Below, piece after piece: positions 55,337 through 63,852 of a DNA stretch of 64,000 nucleotides. The notes beneath the pieces were generated by a model, which saw nothing but the letters and a program-made list of their open reading frames with translations, was not told the origin of the DNA and did no database searches. This stretch comes from Acidimicrobiia bacterium (GTDB lineage Bacteria > Actinomycetota > Acidimicrobiia > Spongiisociales > JAHEDJ01). The stretch spans positions 1 through 64,000 of the forward strand of contig JARGFH010000001.1 of the NCBI GenBank assembly GCA_029210695.1. The letters run 5' to 3'. The position numbers were made by a program, and so were the translations under genes. Positions within the stretch are counted from its first letter, which is position 1, and every line of letters starts with the position of its first letter.

Positions 55337-56790
55337 TAGGCGTTCTCCAAATCTGCGAGCTCCTCGGAGACGACCTTTCGATCGTCGAATTCAATGACTC
55401 GACCCGCGACTTCCTGCCCCAGCTCGTGGCCCTTGCCAAGCACCAGCACCGTGTCCCCCGGCTCGGCCATCGCCAGAGCACGGTGGATCGCCAGTCGGCG
55501 ATCGGGCTCGACGATCAACTCGACCGCGTCGGCTTCGACACCAGCGCGCACCGCCTCGATGATCACTCCCGGTGACTCGGACCTCGGATTGTCGGAGGTC
55601 AGGATGAATCGGTCGGCAGCCGAGGCGGCTCTCCCCATTGCCGGGCGCTTGGATCTGTCCCGATCGCCTCCGGCGCCCAGCACCACGGTTACTCCGCCGG
55701 AACTCACCGCCCGAGCAGCCTCAATGACCGTCTCGACGCCGTCCGGAGTGTGTGCGTAGTCGACGGCCACGGTGAACCCTCTGGCGGTAGGCACGATCTC
55801 ATAACGTCCCGGGATCTGACCCACCGACTCGAGGCCGGCGACGATCGTGTCCACACCGATGCCGAGCTCGAGTGCACAAGCCGCGGCTATCAGCGCATTG
55901 GACACGTTGAAGGCACCGGCCAGGGGCAAGGACACAATCGCAGTTCCGAGTGGCGTCACCAATCGGAAACGAGTCCCGGTCGCCGCTAGTTCCAACTCGG
56001 ATGCCCTGACCTCCCGCCCGACCGCCAGCACGGGCACATCGACCGCTCCGGCCAGCGATTCGCCGCGCGCGTCATCCACATTGATGACGGCTCGCTCCGT
56101 CCGGCCTCTGTCGAACAACCCGGCCTTCGCCGCGAAATAGGACTCCATGTCACCGTGGAAGTCGAGGTGGTCCTGAGAGAGGTTCGTGAAAGCCGCCACC
56201 GCGAACGACACTGCGTCGACCCGGCCCAGCGCCATGGCATGTGATGAGACCTCGGCGGCCACGACGTCAACGCCCGCATCGACCATGTCGGCTAGAAGCC
56301 GCTGGAAGTCCGACGCTTCGGGAGTGGTCCTGGGCAGCGGTACGGAACGCCCACCGATCGACGCACCCGTCGTCCCGATGCGTCCCGCGGTCAAGCCGCC
56401 TGCGGTAACGATGGACTCGAGCAGATACGTCACGGTGGTCTTGCCGTTGGTGCCGGTGATGCCCACGACCCGCAGCCGTGACGACGGCCGGCCGTGCACT
56501 TCTGCGGCCAGCCTGCCGAGAACCGCTCTCGAATTCTCGACGAGGATCTGCGGAACAGGACATGCATCAGCCAAATCCTCTACACACACCGCAGAGGCGC
56601 CTCTTCCCACCGCCTGGTCGACGAAGCGGTGTCCGTCGGTGGTGAATCCGCGCACGGCGACGAACAGCGCACCGGGTGCTGCATCCCTACTGTCGTGCAC
56701 GACGTCCGTGATCGTGGTGTCGGAATGACCGACCAGAGCGCCTTCGACGAGCTCGGTGAGCCGGACCACACTCACTCCGGCGTCACTCAT
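55336..56790 (-). CDS. murE: UDP-MurNAc-tripeptide ligase (meso-diaminopimelate type)
   Basis: A 484-residue ligase adding the third stem-peptide residue. The P-loop is ITGTNGKTTVTYLLE (from 111) and the amino-acid selectivity motif reads SDNPRSE; DNPR is the form that recognises meso-diaminopimelate. TTPEASDFQRLL contacts the UDP-peptide. ATG 56790 overlaps the ftsI stop by 8 bp. The stop overlaps the mraY start by one base. Confidence 0.95.
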   Translation of the reverse strand: MSDAGVSVVRLTELVEGALVGHSDTTITDVVHDSRDAAPGALFVAVRGFTTDGHRFVDQAVGRGASAVCVEDLADACPVPQILVENSRAVLGRLAAEVHGRPSSRLRVVGITGTNGKTTVTYLLESIVTAGGLTAGRIGTTGASIGGRSVPLPRTTPEASDFQRLLADMVDAGVDVVAAEVSSHAMALGRVDAVSFAVAAFTNLSQDHLDFHGDMESYFAAKAGLFDRGRTERAVINVDDARGESLAGAVDVPVLAVGREVRASELELAATGTRFRLVTPLGTAIVSLPLAGAFNVSNALIAAACALELGIGVDTIVAGLESVGQIPGRYEIVPTARGFTVAVDYAHTPDGVETVIEAARAVSSGGVTVVLGAGGDRDRSKRPAMGRAASAADRFILTSDNPRSESPGVIIEAVRAGVEADAVELIVEPDRRLAIHRALAMAEPGDTVLVLGKGHELGQEVAGRVIEFDDRKVVSEELADLENA

Positions 56791-58522
56791 CGGACGGCAC
56801 TCCCAGCTGATGCAGTGCATGCTCCATGACTTCTGCGAAGGCAGGAGCTGCCGCATCTCCACCGTAGTGGCCGTTCACAGGCGAGTCGATGACGACCGCC
56901 ACCACCAGCCGCGGGTCGTCGATCGGAGCCATGCCGATGAAGCTGGCTATCCAGGCGGTCTCCGAATACGAGCCCCCTTCCCACTTCCGGCTCGTTCCCG
57001 TCTTCCCGCCGACCTCATAGCCGGCCACCCTGGCATTACCACCGGTGCCGTTGTCGGCCTCGACGACAGATTGGAGCAACAGCCGCATGACCCGGGCGGT
57101 GTCCTCAGAAACAATGCGGTGCTCATCCAGCTCGACGGCCTGACGAACCCCGTCACCATCGACGATGCTACTGACGAGATGCGGCTGAACCCATACCCCA
57201 TCGTTTGCGATCGTCGCAAACACGGACGCCATCTGGAGCGGGGTCACCGAGACGCTGTAGCCGATCGCCGCCGAGGCGGTACAGGGGCCACAGGTGATGT
57301 CGACTTCGGCGACACCTACCGCCTCCCCGGAGAAGTCAACGCCCGTCCGGGTACCGAACCCCCAGCGCTCGAGATAATCGCGGTGGGCAACATCCCCGAG
57401 CTCACGCTGAATCAGGATCGTTCCAGTGTTCGATGACTGGGTGAAGATCTCTTTGACGGTCAGATCGAGATCCGGATGGACGTAGGCATCGTGGTAACAG
57501 CCGAACACGTCTTGACCCTTGCTGCAAGCTCCCTCGACGACCTCGAGTTGATAAGGCACACCCCGGAACAGGGTGCTCCACTCGACGACGCCCTCTTCGA
57601 TGGCCGAGGCAACCGTCACGAGTTTCTGTGTTGATCCGGGCTCATAAGTCATGCGAACGGCCGCGTTCTGGAGGAGCGAAGGATCAGCCGAACGAACATC
57701 GTTCGGGTCGAAACTCGGATAGTTCACCATGGCGAGAACCTCACCGGTCGTAGGATCCAGGACCACGATCGTGCATCGCATGGCGTCCGTACGGGCGACG
57801 GTTTCCTGGCACGCCTGGGAGGCGGCGAACTGAATGTCGAGATCGATGGTCGAGACGAGGTCGGACCCGGGAACGGCCGGCACGACGTCGCTGGTAGCAA
57901 AGGGAATCGGAGTCCCCCCGATGGCGCGCTCCCACTCCGCATAGCCGGGAGTACCCGACAGGGCACTCTCGTAGTAGTACTCCAAACCCTCTAGACCTTC
58001 ATTGTCCCATCCGACGAACCCGACAATAGAGGCGGTGAACTGGCCGGCCGGGTACACGCGCTTCGGTTCGTTGACGAAATACAGACCGGGAAGCTCCAAC
58101 TCCTTGAGCCGATTGGCATCGACCGGTTCCAGCTGACGGAGCAGGGTCACCCAACCCGTTTCCTTTGATTCGAGGCGGGTCTTGAGTTCGTCTCTGTCGC
58201 CTCCCACGGCCGCCGCCACCAGGGATGCCGCAACCGTGACGTCGTCGATCTCCGCCAGATTGGCAGAAACCGTCACTCCGTCGATTGTGACCGCCAGTAG
58301 TTGTCCCTGGCGATCGAAGATCGTTCCACGTGCTGCAGCTAGATCCTGCCTGATCGTCCGCTGGGCGCGACTCCGCTCTTCATAGACGGTTCCGTTGACG
58401 ACCTGAATCTGGAAGAGACGAACTCCCAGGCCGCTCCAGGCGATCAGCAGAACTACCCCGACCGCGACGAGCCGGAGGTCGGCGCGAACGAATCGCCTGC
58501 GGGCGCGTGTGCGCCCGCTCAC
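56783..58522 (-). CDS. ftsI: FtsI-type septal penicillin-binding protein (class B)
   Basis: A 579-residue transpeptidase with one N-terminal membrane segment, a pedestal domain (RGTIFDRQGQLLAVTIDG) and a transpeptidase domain with SxxK at 297-300 (EPGSTQK), SxN at 363-365 (TQSSN) and KTGT at 507-510. Unusually, the extracytoplasmic part has several Cys, including C333/C342 and a CGPC motif (411-414), possible disulfides. GTG 58522 has a strong GGAGGAA. It is followed directly by murE. Confidence 0.95.
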   Translation of the reverse strand: MSGRTRARRRFVRADLRLVAVGVVLLIAWSGLGVRLFQIQVVNGTVYEERSRAQRTIRQDLAAARGTIFDRQGQLLAVTIDGVTVSANLAEIDDVTVAASLVAAAVGGDRDELKTRLESKETGWVTLLRQLEPVDANRLKELELPGLYFVNEPKRVYPAGQFTASIVGFVGWDNEGLEGLEYYYESALSGTPGYAEWERAIGGTPIPFATSDVVPAVPGSDLVSTIDLDIQFAASQACQETVARTDAMRCTIVVLDPTTGEVLAMVNYPSFDPNDVRSADPSLLQNAAVRMTYEPGSTQKLVTVASAIEEGVVEWSTLFRGVPYQLEVVEGACSKGQDVFGCYHDAYVHPDLDLTVKEIFTQSSNTGTILIQRELGDVAHRDYLERWGFGTRTGVDFSGEAVGVAEVDITCGPCTASAAIGYSVSVTPLQMASVFATIANDGVWVQPHLVSSIVDGDGVRQAVELDEHRIVSEDTARVMRLLLQSVVEADNGTGGNARVAGYEVGGKTGTSRKWEGGSYSETAWIASFIGMAPIDDPRLVVAVVIDSPVNGHYGGDAAAPAFAEVMEHALHQLGVPSDE

Positions 58523-58604
58523 GCCTATTCCTCCGGCCGAACCCGGCGGGCGACCTCAAACGGGTCACCAACAAGGTATCGGCACCCAGCGCCAGGTCCG
58601 ACCG

Positions 58605-59012
58605 TCATGGTGATGCACTCAATATCGATTTGATCTCGGTCCACCGGTCATCATCTCGGCCTGCGACGACGACGCCGGGAGCCATCACGGTGCGAATGTC
58701 GGCCGGATCCGGATACACCAAGCCCAATTCCTCTGCCATCGGCTGAATCCGTTCTGGTGAACGCAGCCTGGCGACTTCGAGCCGGAGCTGGTCGAACCGG
58801 CCCTGCTCGGCCACAATCCCCTGCCGAAGCTCTTCGAGCTCGAAGGCCGAGCGGTCGAGAGCAGTGTTGGCAATGATCAGGCCGAAGAACACGGCAACCG
58901 CCAGGGTCGCCATCAACATCCACCCCCATGCTTTCGGACGGGCGAACCGCTTCCCCTGGATGATCCGAAGCCGGGCCGCTTGGGAAGTAACCCTGACAGG
59001 ACGAGCGGTCAT
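58605..59012 (-). CDS. ftsL: FtsL-like bitopic division protein
   Basis: A 135-residue protein with a basic N-terminus, one membrane segment (about 29-49), and an extracytoplasmic coiled coil (FELEELRQGIVAEQGRFDQL) ending in the RSPERIQPMAEELGLVYP motif typical of FtsL-type proteins. A further 30-residue tail (GVVVAGRDDDRWTEIKSI) follows. Identity rests on position between rsmH and ftsI and on layout, since FtsL sequences vary. The start overlaps the rsmH stop by 4 bp. Confidence 0.82.
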   Translation of the reverse strand: MTARPVRVTSQAARLRIIQGKRFARPKAWGWMLMATLAVAVFFGLIIANTALDRSAFELEELRQGIVAEQGRFDQLRLEVARLRSPERIQPMAEELGLVYPDPADIRTVMAPGVVVAGRDDDRWTEIKSILSASP

Positions 59013-59935
59013 GCTGCCACCTTTTCTGCAGCTCGTACCCTGGCGCTGCGCGCCCGCGGGTTGATCGCGACTTCTTCCTCCGTCGGACGCAGCGGCTTGC
59101 GGGTGAGAAGCCGCAGCGTCGGGGTTCTCTCACATCGACACTCCGGGATTTCCGGCGGACAAACGCATCCCTGGGCACGCTCGCCGAATGTGCGCTTCAC
59201 GATGCGGTCCTCGAGTGAGTGGTACGACATGACCACACAGCGACCGCCGGGGGCCAGTCGGTCGAGTGCGGCTGTCAGCGCCGTCTCGATCTCGGTGAGT
59301 TCGTCATTGGCTGCGATCCGAATCGCCTGGAAGGAGCGCCGGGCGGGATGCCCACCCGTGCGTCTCGTGGCCGCCGGGATGGCGTTGCGGACGATTTCTG
59401 CCAGTTGCGCGGTATCGGCGACGGGCCGGGCGGCGACGATGGCAGCTGCGATCCGGGCGGCGAACCGCTCCTCGCCGTACATCTGGATGATCCTGCGGAG
59501 ATCCTCCCGAGACCATTCGTTGACGATCTCCGCGGCAGAGGCCGGGCTGTCCGGTCCCATTCGCATGTCGAGCGGACCAGCCTCCCGGTAGGAGAAACCT
59601 CTCACCGGCGTGTCCAGTTGATGACCGGAGACACCGAGGTCGAACAACACGCCGTCGACGGTTTCGATCGAGAGCTCATCGAGCAACACCGCGATCTCAG
59701 AAAATGCGCGCTGGTACACCCGCGCTCCGGCGGGCACAGGACGGGAGGTCGCAGCTTCATCACGATCGATTCCGATGATCTCGAGATCGGGATATGCGGC
59801 AAGCAGAGCGCGAGTATGGCCGCCACCACCGTAGGTGGCATCTACCAACAGCCCGCCGTCGATTTGCTCGAACAACTCCACGATCTCCCTCGTCATGACC
59901 GGTTGGTGGTACGTCCGTTTCGGGTCTTGATCCAT
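59009..59935 (-). CDS. rsmH: 16S rRNA (cytosine-1402 N4)-methyltransferase
   Basis: A 308-residue SAM-dependent RNA methyltransferase. SAM-binding motifs are VDATYGGGGHTRALLAAYP and IGIDRDEAA; GVLFDLGVSGHQLD and the C-terminal VMSYHSLEDRIVKRTF and INPRARSARVRAAEK complete the family pattern. The ATG at 59935 (MDQDPKRTYHQPVM) fits; a longer frame to 60079 crosses the intergenic inverted repeat. mraZ lies upstream. Confidence 0.95.
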   Translation of the reverse strand: MDQDPKRTYHQPVMTREIVELFEQIDGGLLVDATYGGGGHTRALLAAYPDLEIIGIDRDEAATSRPVPAGARVYQRAFSEIAVLLDELSIETVDGVLFDLGVSGHQLDTPVRGFSYREAGPLDMRMGPDSPASAAEIVNEWSREDLRRIIQMYGEERFAARIAAAIVAARPVADTAQLAEIVRNAIPAATRRTGGHPARRSFQAIRIAANDELTEIETALTAALDRLAPGGRCVVMSYHSLEDRIVKRTFGERAQGCVCPPEIPECRCERTPTLRLLTRKPLRPTEEEVAINPRARSARVRAAEKVAA

Positions 59936-59936
59936 G

Positions 59937-60011
59937 GCCAGCCCCCCGGGCGCTGGCACCAAAGGAAGCGGGCGGAGAAAGGGGCCTTCCGTTGGTAACC
60001 GGGGGGCTGGC
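59937..60011. promoter_or_regulatory. 13-bp perfect inverted repeat spanning the mraZ-rsmH gap
   Basis: GCCAGCCCCCCGG at 59937-59949 is exactly complementary to CCGGGGGGCTGGC at 59999-60011, with 49 bases between. It fills the 103-bp mraZ-rsmH gap and ends 2 bases from the rsmH start codon, so when folded in mRNA it would occlude the rsmH ribosome-binding region. It may set the amount of rsmH and later genes relative to mraZ. Confidence 0.65.
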
Positions 60012-60038
60012 GATGGACCAGACGGTCCGGCCGGCCGA

Positions 60039-60473
60039 TCAAGCTCGTTGGTCGGGGAAGTCCTCCTCAATGTGGGCAAACATCTGATCGGCTTCTACCG
60101 AAACCTGGCGCCACCGCTCGGCATCCCAGATCTCGATCCGCTCGGCGACTCCGACAACGGCGAGATCCTTCTCGAGGGCGGCAAACGAACGAAAGTTCTG
60201 CGGAATGGTGATCCGGCCCTGAGCATCGAGACTCTGAGGCTCGGAACCGGTGAAGAACGACCTCTTGAAGGCTCGAGTACGGCTGTTGGTGTCGGGAAGT
60301 CGCTTCATGCGTTCCGCTTCTTCCTTCCAATCGCCCGTGGGCCAGATGAAGACACACTCGTCCTGACCCTTGGTGAGGACACAGCCGTCCTTTTCAAGCG
60401 CCTTGCGGAAGCGGGCGGGCAACACGACCCGGCCCTTTCCGTCCATTGTGTGCTGATACTCACCGACGAACAC
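60039..60473 (-). CDS. mraZ: MraZ transcriptional regulator of the dcw cluster
   Basis: A 144-residue regulator with two AbrB-like repeats (GEYQHTMDGKGRVVLPARFR; SLDAQGRITIPQNFRSF), each holding the DxxGR motif. GTG 60473 matches the usual family start (FVGEYQHTMD); the open frame back to 60542 runs into the operator. It heads the dcw run and is expected to repress it through the TGGG boxes just upstream. Confidence 0.93.
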   Translation of the reverse strand: MFVGEYQHTMDGKGRVVLPARFRKALEKDGCVLTKGQDECVFIWPTGDWKEEAERMKRLPDTNSRTRAFKRSFFTGSEPQSLDAQGRITIPQNFRSFAALEKDLAVVGVAERIEIWDAERWRQVSVEADQMFAHIEEDFPDQRA

Positions 60474-60517
60474 TCCACACTCGCCCTCGTAGTCACCGGC
60501 CTGGTTCTCCTGTTCGA

Positions 60518-60549
60518 CCCACTTTGCCCCATTCCCCCCCACTTGTCAA
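60518..60549 (-). promoter_or_regulatory. MraZ operator (three TGGG boxes, 10-bp period) with -35 TTGACA
   Basis: On the minus strand TGGG occurs at 60541-60538, 60531-60528 and 60521-60518, exactly 10 bp apart, which is the spacing of known MraZ sites (TGGGN repeats). A consensus -35 TTGACA lies at 60549-60544 and, 17 bp on, a weak -10 CAAAGT at 60526-60521, so the boxes lie within the promoter. This supports autoregulation of mraZ and the dcw genes. The position is about 45 bp before GTG 60473. Confidence 0.8.
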
Positions 60550-60699
60550 CCCTTTCGTGCCACTTTCTCACCAAATGCCCCCAAATGTGCCCTGGACACC
60601 CCACAAGGAGCCCGACCCGTCTGGCAGGCGCGGCGGGGATCAGCCCCAGGAACGGCGTTCTGCCGGTATGGTGGCGCCGACCGACAAAGGGAGCATTCG

Positions 60700-61221
60700 A
60701 TGAAAGTTCTGATCGCCACCGACGGCACCCTCGATCCGATCGCGGCGGCGGAGGCGTCGGCGCGCCTCGCCGGCCAGGATGGCGAAGTCACCGTCTTTAC
60801 AGTCGTTGAAATACCCAGGAGACTGCTGACCGATCTCCGCGAGGTCTATGGGGAGTCATCGACCCCGCCGCCGATCTTCGACCTGTCGATCGAGACGGCC
60901 GGTCACCCAACCCCCCGCCCCCACCTCAGCTCGGACTGGCCCGGCGACGACACCTTCATCCGCCGCTACGTCGATGACCAGAAGACCAGCCGGACGGAGC
61001 CTCTCGTGGCTGCGCTGGCCGACCGCGGTATCACTACACACCCGATCGCCGTTGAGAGCGAGGACCCGGTGGCTGAGATACTGAAGATGTCGGCCGACGG
61101 CAACTACGACGTCATCTGCGTTGGTTCCCGCGGTCAGGGTCGATTCGACGGGTTCCTGGGCTCGACTTCGACAAAGATCATCCGCAGAGCTCCGCGGGCG
61201 GTTTTGACCATCCGTTCCTGA
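60700..61221 (+). CDS. Universal stress protein (UspA family)
   Basis: A 173-residue single-domain protein. The ATP-binding signature G-x2-G-x9-G(S) is visible in GSRGQGRFDGFLGSTSTKI near the C-terminus, and MKVLIATDG starts the fold. A middle insert rich in Pro (about 50-80, TPPPIFD, HPTPRPH) is longer than usual. ATG 60700 follows AAAGGGAG. It diverges from mraZ, with 226 bp between them holding the mraZ operator. Confidence 0.88.
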   Translation: MKVLIATDGTLDPIAAAEASARLAGQDGEVTVFTVVEIPRRLLTDLREVYGESSTPPPIFDLSIETAGHPTPRPHLSSDWPGDDTFIRRYVDDQKTSRTEPLVAALADRGITTHPIAVESEDPVAEILKMSADGNYDVICVGSRGQGRFDGFLGSTSTKIIRRAPRAVLTIRS

Positions 61222-61268
61222 CTCGCAACACGACGCCACACTATGGCCGTCGTTTTATCCGAATAACT

Positions 61269-61300
61269 CTCTTGTAACTACACGTTTGTAGTTCAAAGAG
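61269..61300. promoter_or_regulatory. Imperfect palindrome upstream of the secreted-protein gene
   Basis: AACTACA-CGTT-TGTAGTT (61276-61293) forms a perfect 7-bp dyad and can be lengthened by six further pairs (CTCTTG with CAA-GAG) with single-base bulges on each side. The AT-rich composition stands out from its surroundings. It may be an operator for the gene starting at 61387 or a terminator hairpin for the stress-protein gene, but no T-run follows. Confidence 0.5.
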
Positions 61301-61386
61301 TTTGGCGAGAAAACCCTCAATAGAGGTCAGAATGCTCCCGAAGTCTGAGTTAAGTACAAATGCTCAGCAAAAGGGAGACGCGACGC

Positions 61387-62628
61387 ATGGTGCGGAAAGT
61401 TATGCTCTTGGCAGCAGTATTGCTGCTCATAATGACCGGAGTAGCGTCCGCGCGTCCCGGCGCAGTCAATCTGGCCGGTTTGCAGGATTCCGCCGCGGAA
61501 GACGAAGCCGGCACTGCCCTACCGGTCGAATCGCTGCTACTGGGGGAACGCTATTCCAACGGCCTCTTCGATCTGGAGGTTCAGGATGCGTTCGCCGTCG
61601 ACTCACCTCTCTACCCCGGATACGACGAGGTTCGCCTCTCCGTGGCGTTCCGGCACAACACAGATGTATCGTGGCTGCCGTCCGCCTACGCGTTCACAGG
61701 CGAGTACGGATACCCGGTCCTCCAACTCGTGGACGGCGCCGGTGAGGTGCACGATATTCCGACCAACGTGTTGCCACTTCGGGTCGATGTTGTCGACGAG
61801 GAGTCAGACACCACGACGACGGTGCAGTTGGGCGAGTTCAGCTACCAGGTAGGCGGTTATGCATTGACGATGCAACCGCGCGGAGTCCCCGCTCGCTGGA
61901 CGGTCGGCTTCCGTGTGCCTTCGGTGTCCGACTTCGACCTCATCGTCCAAGCGTCGTTCGGCGGACTGGTCGTAGCCGAGTGGGATCTCGAATCCAATGC
62001 AGTCCGGCCGACCGGCTGGGATCGACCGGAAGGATTCGACTTTGCCGAGCTCGGCGATGCCATCGTCTGGGGTGACTCACTTCTCGTCGAACCGAAAGCC
62101 GTTGCGACGGCCGTTTGCGCCGATCCCCGGTTCGGACATGTGACCGTCGATGCTTCGGTGCTGCTCGGTGTCTCCAGCATCGTCAACGAAGACACCCTCT
62201 GGCCCGCAGTCGAGTATCCAGAAATGGTGGCGATCGCCATCTGGGACGACGGCACCTCGGCCAGGTACTCGGACGGGTCGGCTGCGTTCTACGACGACGA
62301 CAGCGACGACATGCTCTTTGACCGTTTCGTTCTTCCGTACGGCGAGCACGTTGTGATTCCCCCGCAAACGGACCACGATCGGTTCATGGAGTTCCTGGCA
62401 CCGCGGGACTCACGGTTCTCCGATGTGACCGGGAACCCGGTCGCGCTCGTCCTCTACCCACCGGATGGCCCGGCGGTGTGGGTCGACCTCGTCACCGACC
62501 CGTCGGGAAGCATCAACGAGTTCGATTGCGCAGTTCCGAGCTTCCACCTGTTCTCGGTGGATAGGCAGGGCACCGCCCCCGAGCCTCCCCCGCCAACACT
62601 CGATCCGGACACGATCTTCGACGCATAG
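61387..62628 (+). CDS. Secreted protein of unknown function
   Basis: A 413-residue protein with a clear signal peptide (MVRKVMLLAAVLLLIMTGVASA). The mature part has many short beta-like stretches and aromatic residues, is acidic, and has two Cys (in VCADPRFG and EFDCAVPSF) that may form a disulfide. A DUF4352-like beta-sandwich is possible but I cannot assert it. ATG 61387 has a good AAGGGAG 10 bases upstream; ATG 61360 would lengthen the signal peptide. The C-terminus is Pro-rich (PEPPPPTLDP). Confidence 0.65.
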   Translation: MVRKVMLLAAVLLLIMTGVASARPGAVNLAGLQDSAAEDEAGTALPVESLLLGERYSNGLFDLEVQDAFAVDSPLYPGYDEVRLSVAFRHNTDVSWLPSAYAFTGEYGYPVLQLVDGAGEVHDIPTNVLPLRVDVVDEESDTTTTVQLGEFSYQVGGYALTMQPRGVPARWTVGFRVPSVSDFDLIVQASFGGLVVAEWDLESNAVRPTGWDRPEGFDFAELGDAIVWGDSLLVEPKAVATAVCADPRFGHVTVDASVLLGVSSIVNEDTLWPAVEYPEMVAIAIWDDGTSARYSDGSAAFYDDDSDDMLFDRFVLPYGEHVVIPPQTDHDRFMEFLAPRDSRFSDVTGNPVALVLYPPDGPAVWVDLVTDPSGSINEFDCAVPSFHLFSVDRQGTAPEPPPPTLDPDTIFDA

Positions 62629-62653
62629 CCGGGGCTGGTCCGAGCGGTCGACC

Positions 62654-63154
62654 TCAGGCCGATACACCCAAGAACTGCAGCCAGTGCGGGTCCACCGAAG
62701 GGCCCGCACTTGCGTAGACCCATCCGAACCGCCACGGCGGTTTCGGCGACCGGGAGAGGTTGAGCCCGATCTCGTGAGGCAACCGATCCGCCTTGCGCAG
62801 ATTGCAGCGCCGGCAACTTGCCACCACGTTCTCCCATTCATGCGCACCTCCCCGCGAGCGAGGCAACACATGGTCGATGCTCTCAGCAGGGGCGTCGCAG
62901 TACTGACACAGGTGCCCGTCGCGAGCGAGTATCGCTCGCCTGGTCGGTGGAACTCGCCGGTGATGCGGAACCTTCACGTACCGGATGAGCCGCACCACGG
63001 ATGGGACCTCTATCGACCTCCGCTCCGAGCGCAGGCAATTCTCGCCGGACGCTACGACGGAGGCCTTGTTGTTCAAGACGAGCACAACGGCCCGCCGTGC
63101 ACTGACAACAGAGACGGGTTCATAGGTACTGTTCAACACGAGTGCACTGGGCAC
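62654..63154 (-). CDS. HNH endonuclease
   Basis: A 166-residue protein with a basic N-terminal domain (VVLVLNNKASVVASGE) and an HNH module: CQYCD, then SIDHVLPRSRGG, WENVVASCRRCNLRK. The two Cys pairs bind structural zinc, and the His in SIDHV plus the Asn/His of the second half form the nuclease site. Such proteins are common in actinobacterial chromosomes with unknown roles, not clearly mobile. GTG 63154 has a perfect AGGAGG 5 bases upstream and is preferred to ATG 63178. It converges on the secreted-protein gene. Confidence 0.87.
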   Translation of the reverse strand: MPSALVLNSTYEPVSVVSARRAVVLVLNNKASVVASGENCLRSERRSIEVPSVVRLIRYVKVPHHRRVPPTRRAILARDGHLCQYCDAPAESIDHVLPRSRGGAHEWENVVASCRRCNLRKADRLPHEIGLNLSRSPKPPWRFGWVYASAGPSVDPHWLQFLGVSA

Positions 63155-63249
63155 CCGGACCTCCTGCAAAAGATGCATCAGAATACCAGCGAGGGAAGGC
63201 TGACCCGGAACCTCTTCTTTGAGTCCTTGACCTCACTGATTGTGAGAGC

Positions 63250-63819
63250 TTGACTACCGGTGAAACCCAGACCGGAGACCGCTTGAACGTTGTCGGATAC
63301 ATACGCGAGCCTTCGAACGCTGAATCGGGAGACACGATGTTTGCCCAGTCTGAGCGCGTTCGGCGATGGGTGGCGCGCAACGGGTACCACCTGGTGGCGC
63401 TCTTTCAGGACACCGCCGGCACCCGAAGGAACCTCGACGGTCTACGGGCGTTGATCGGCATCGCCTCGCGCGGGCAAGCTGATCTCGTGGTTCTTCCCGG
63501 CCTGGCCGCGCTGTCCCCGGACAAGGTCATCCAAGAACTGATGCTCCGGAAGCTTCGCTCCCACGGGCTGGCGGTGGCCTCAACGGAAGAACCGGATCAC
63601 GCCGATCTCTCCGAACCGGCGGTCGATCCCGCCCGAATGCTGATCCGCGATGTATTGCAGCGCGCCGACGAGTTCAACGATCTCCTGACCTCGACCGAAG
63701 CTGCGCCGACCCTGAAGGTGGCCCGGCCCGTGCCCGTCCCCCGACCGGATCGTTCAGAGGCGGACGCCGACGTGCTCATCGAATTCGTAGAGATCATCAA
63801 CGCGGCCAACGCCTCATAG
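63250..63819 (+). CDS. Serine-recombinase-fold protein lacking catalytic residues
   Basis: A 189-residue protein. The first 115 residues resemble the catalytic domain of resolvases (VVGYIREPSNAESGDTMFAQ; later LVVLPGLAALSPDKVIQEL), but the usual RVSTxxQ is REPSNAE, and the LDRLSRD segment reads PGLAALSPD. A serine near the right place exists, but the arginine partners look lost, so recombination is doubtful. A DNA-binding domain is not evident in the rest. The start is probably TTG 63250 (or TTG 63283), 95 bp from the divergent HNH gene. Confidence 0.6.
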   Translation: MTTGETQTGDRLNVVGYIREPSNAESGDTMFAQSERVRRWVARNGYHLVALFQDTAGTRRNLDGLRALIGIASRGQADLVVLPGLAALSPDKVIQELMLRKLRSHGLAVASTEEPDHADLSEPAVDPARMLIRDVLQRADEFNDLLTSTEAAPTLKVARPVPVPRPDRSEADADVLIEFVEIINAANAS

Positions 63820-63852
63820 ATCGCAATCGGCAAGCTGCCACGTGCCCGTTGT

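Noticed and set aside
62654-63819. Restriction or defence island made of the HNH nuclease and recombinase-like gene
   Set aside because: They are divergent, lack methyltransferase or other defence partners, and similar HNH genes are ordinary in actinobacterial chromosomes.
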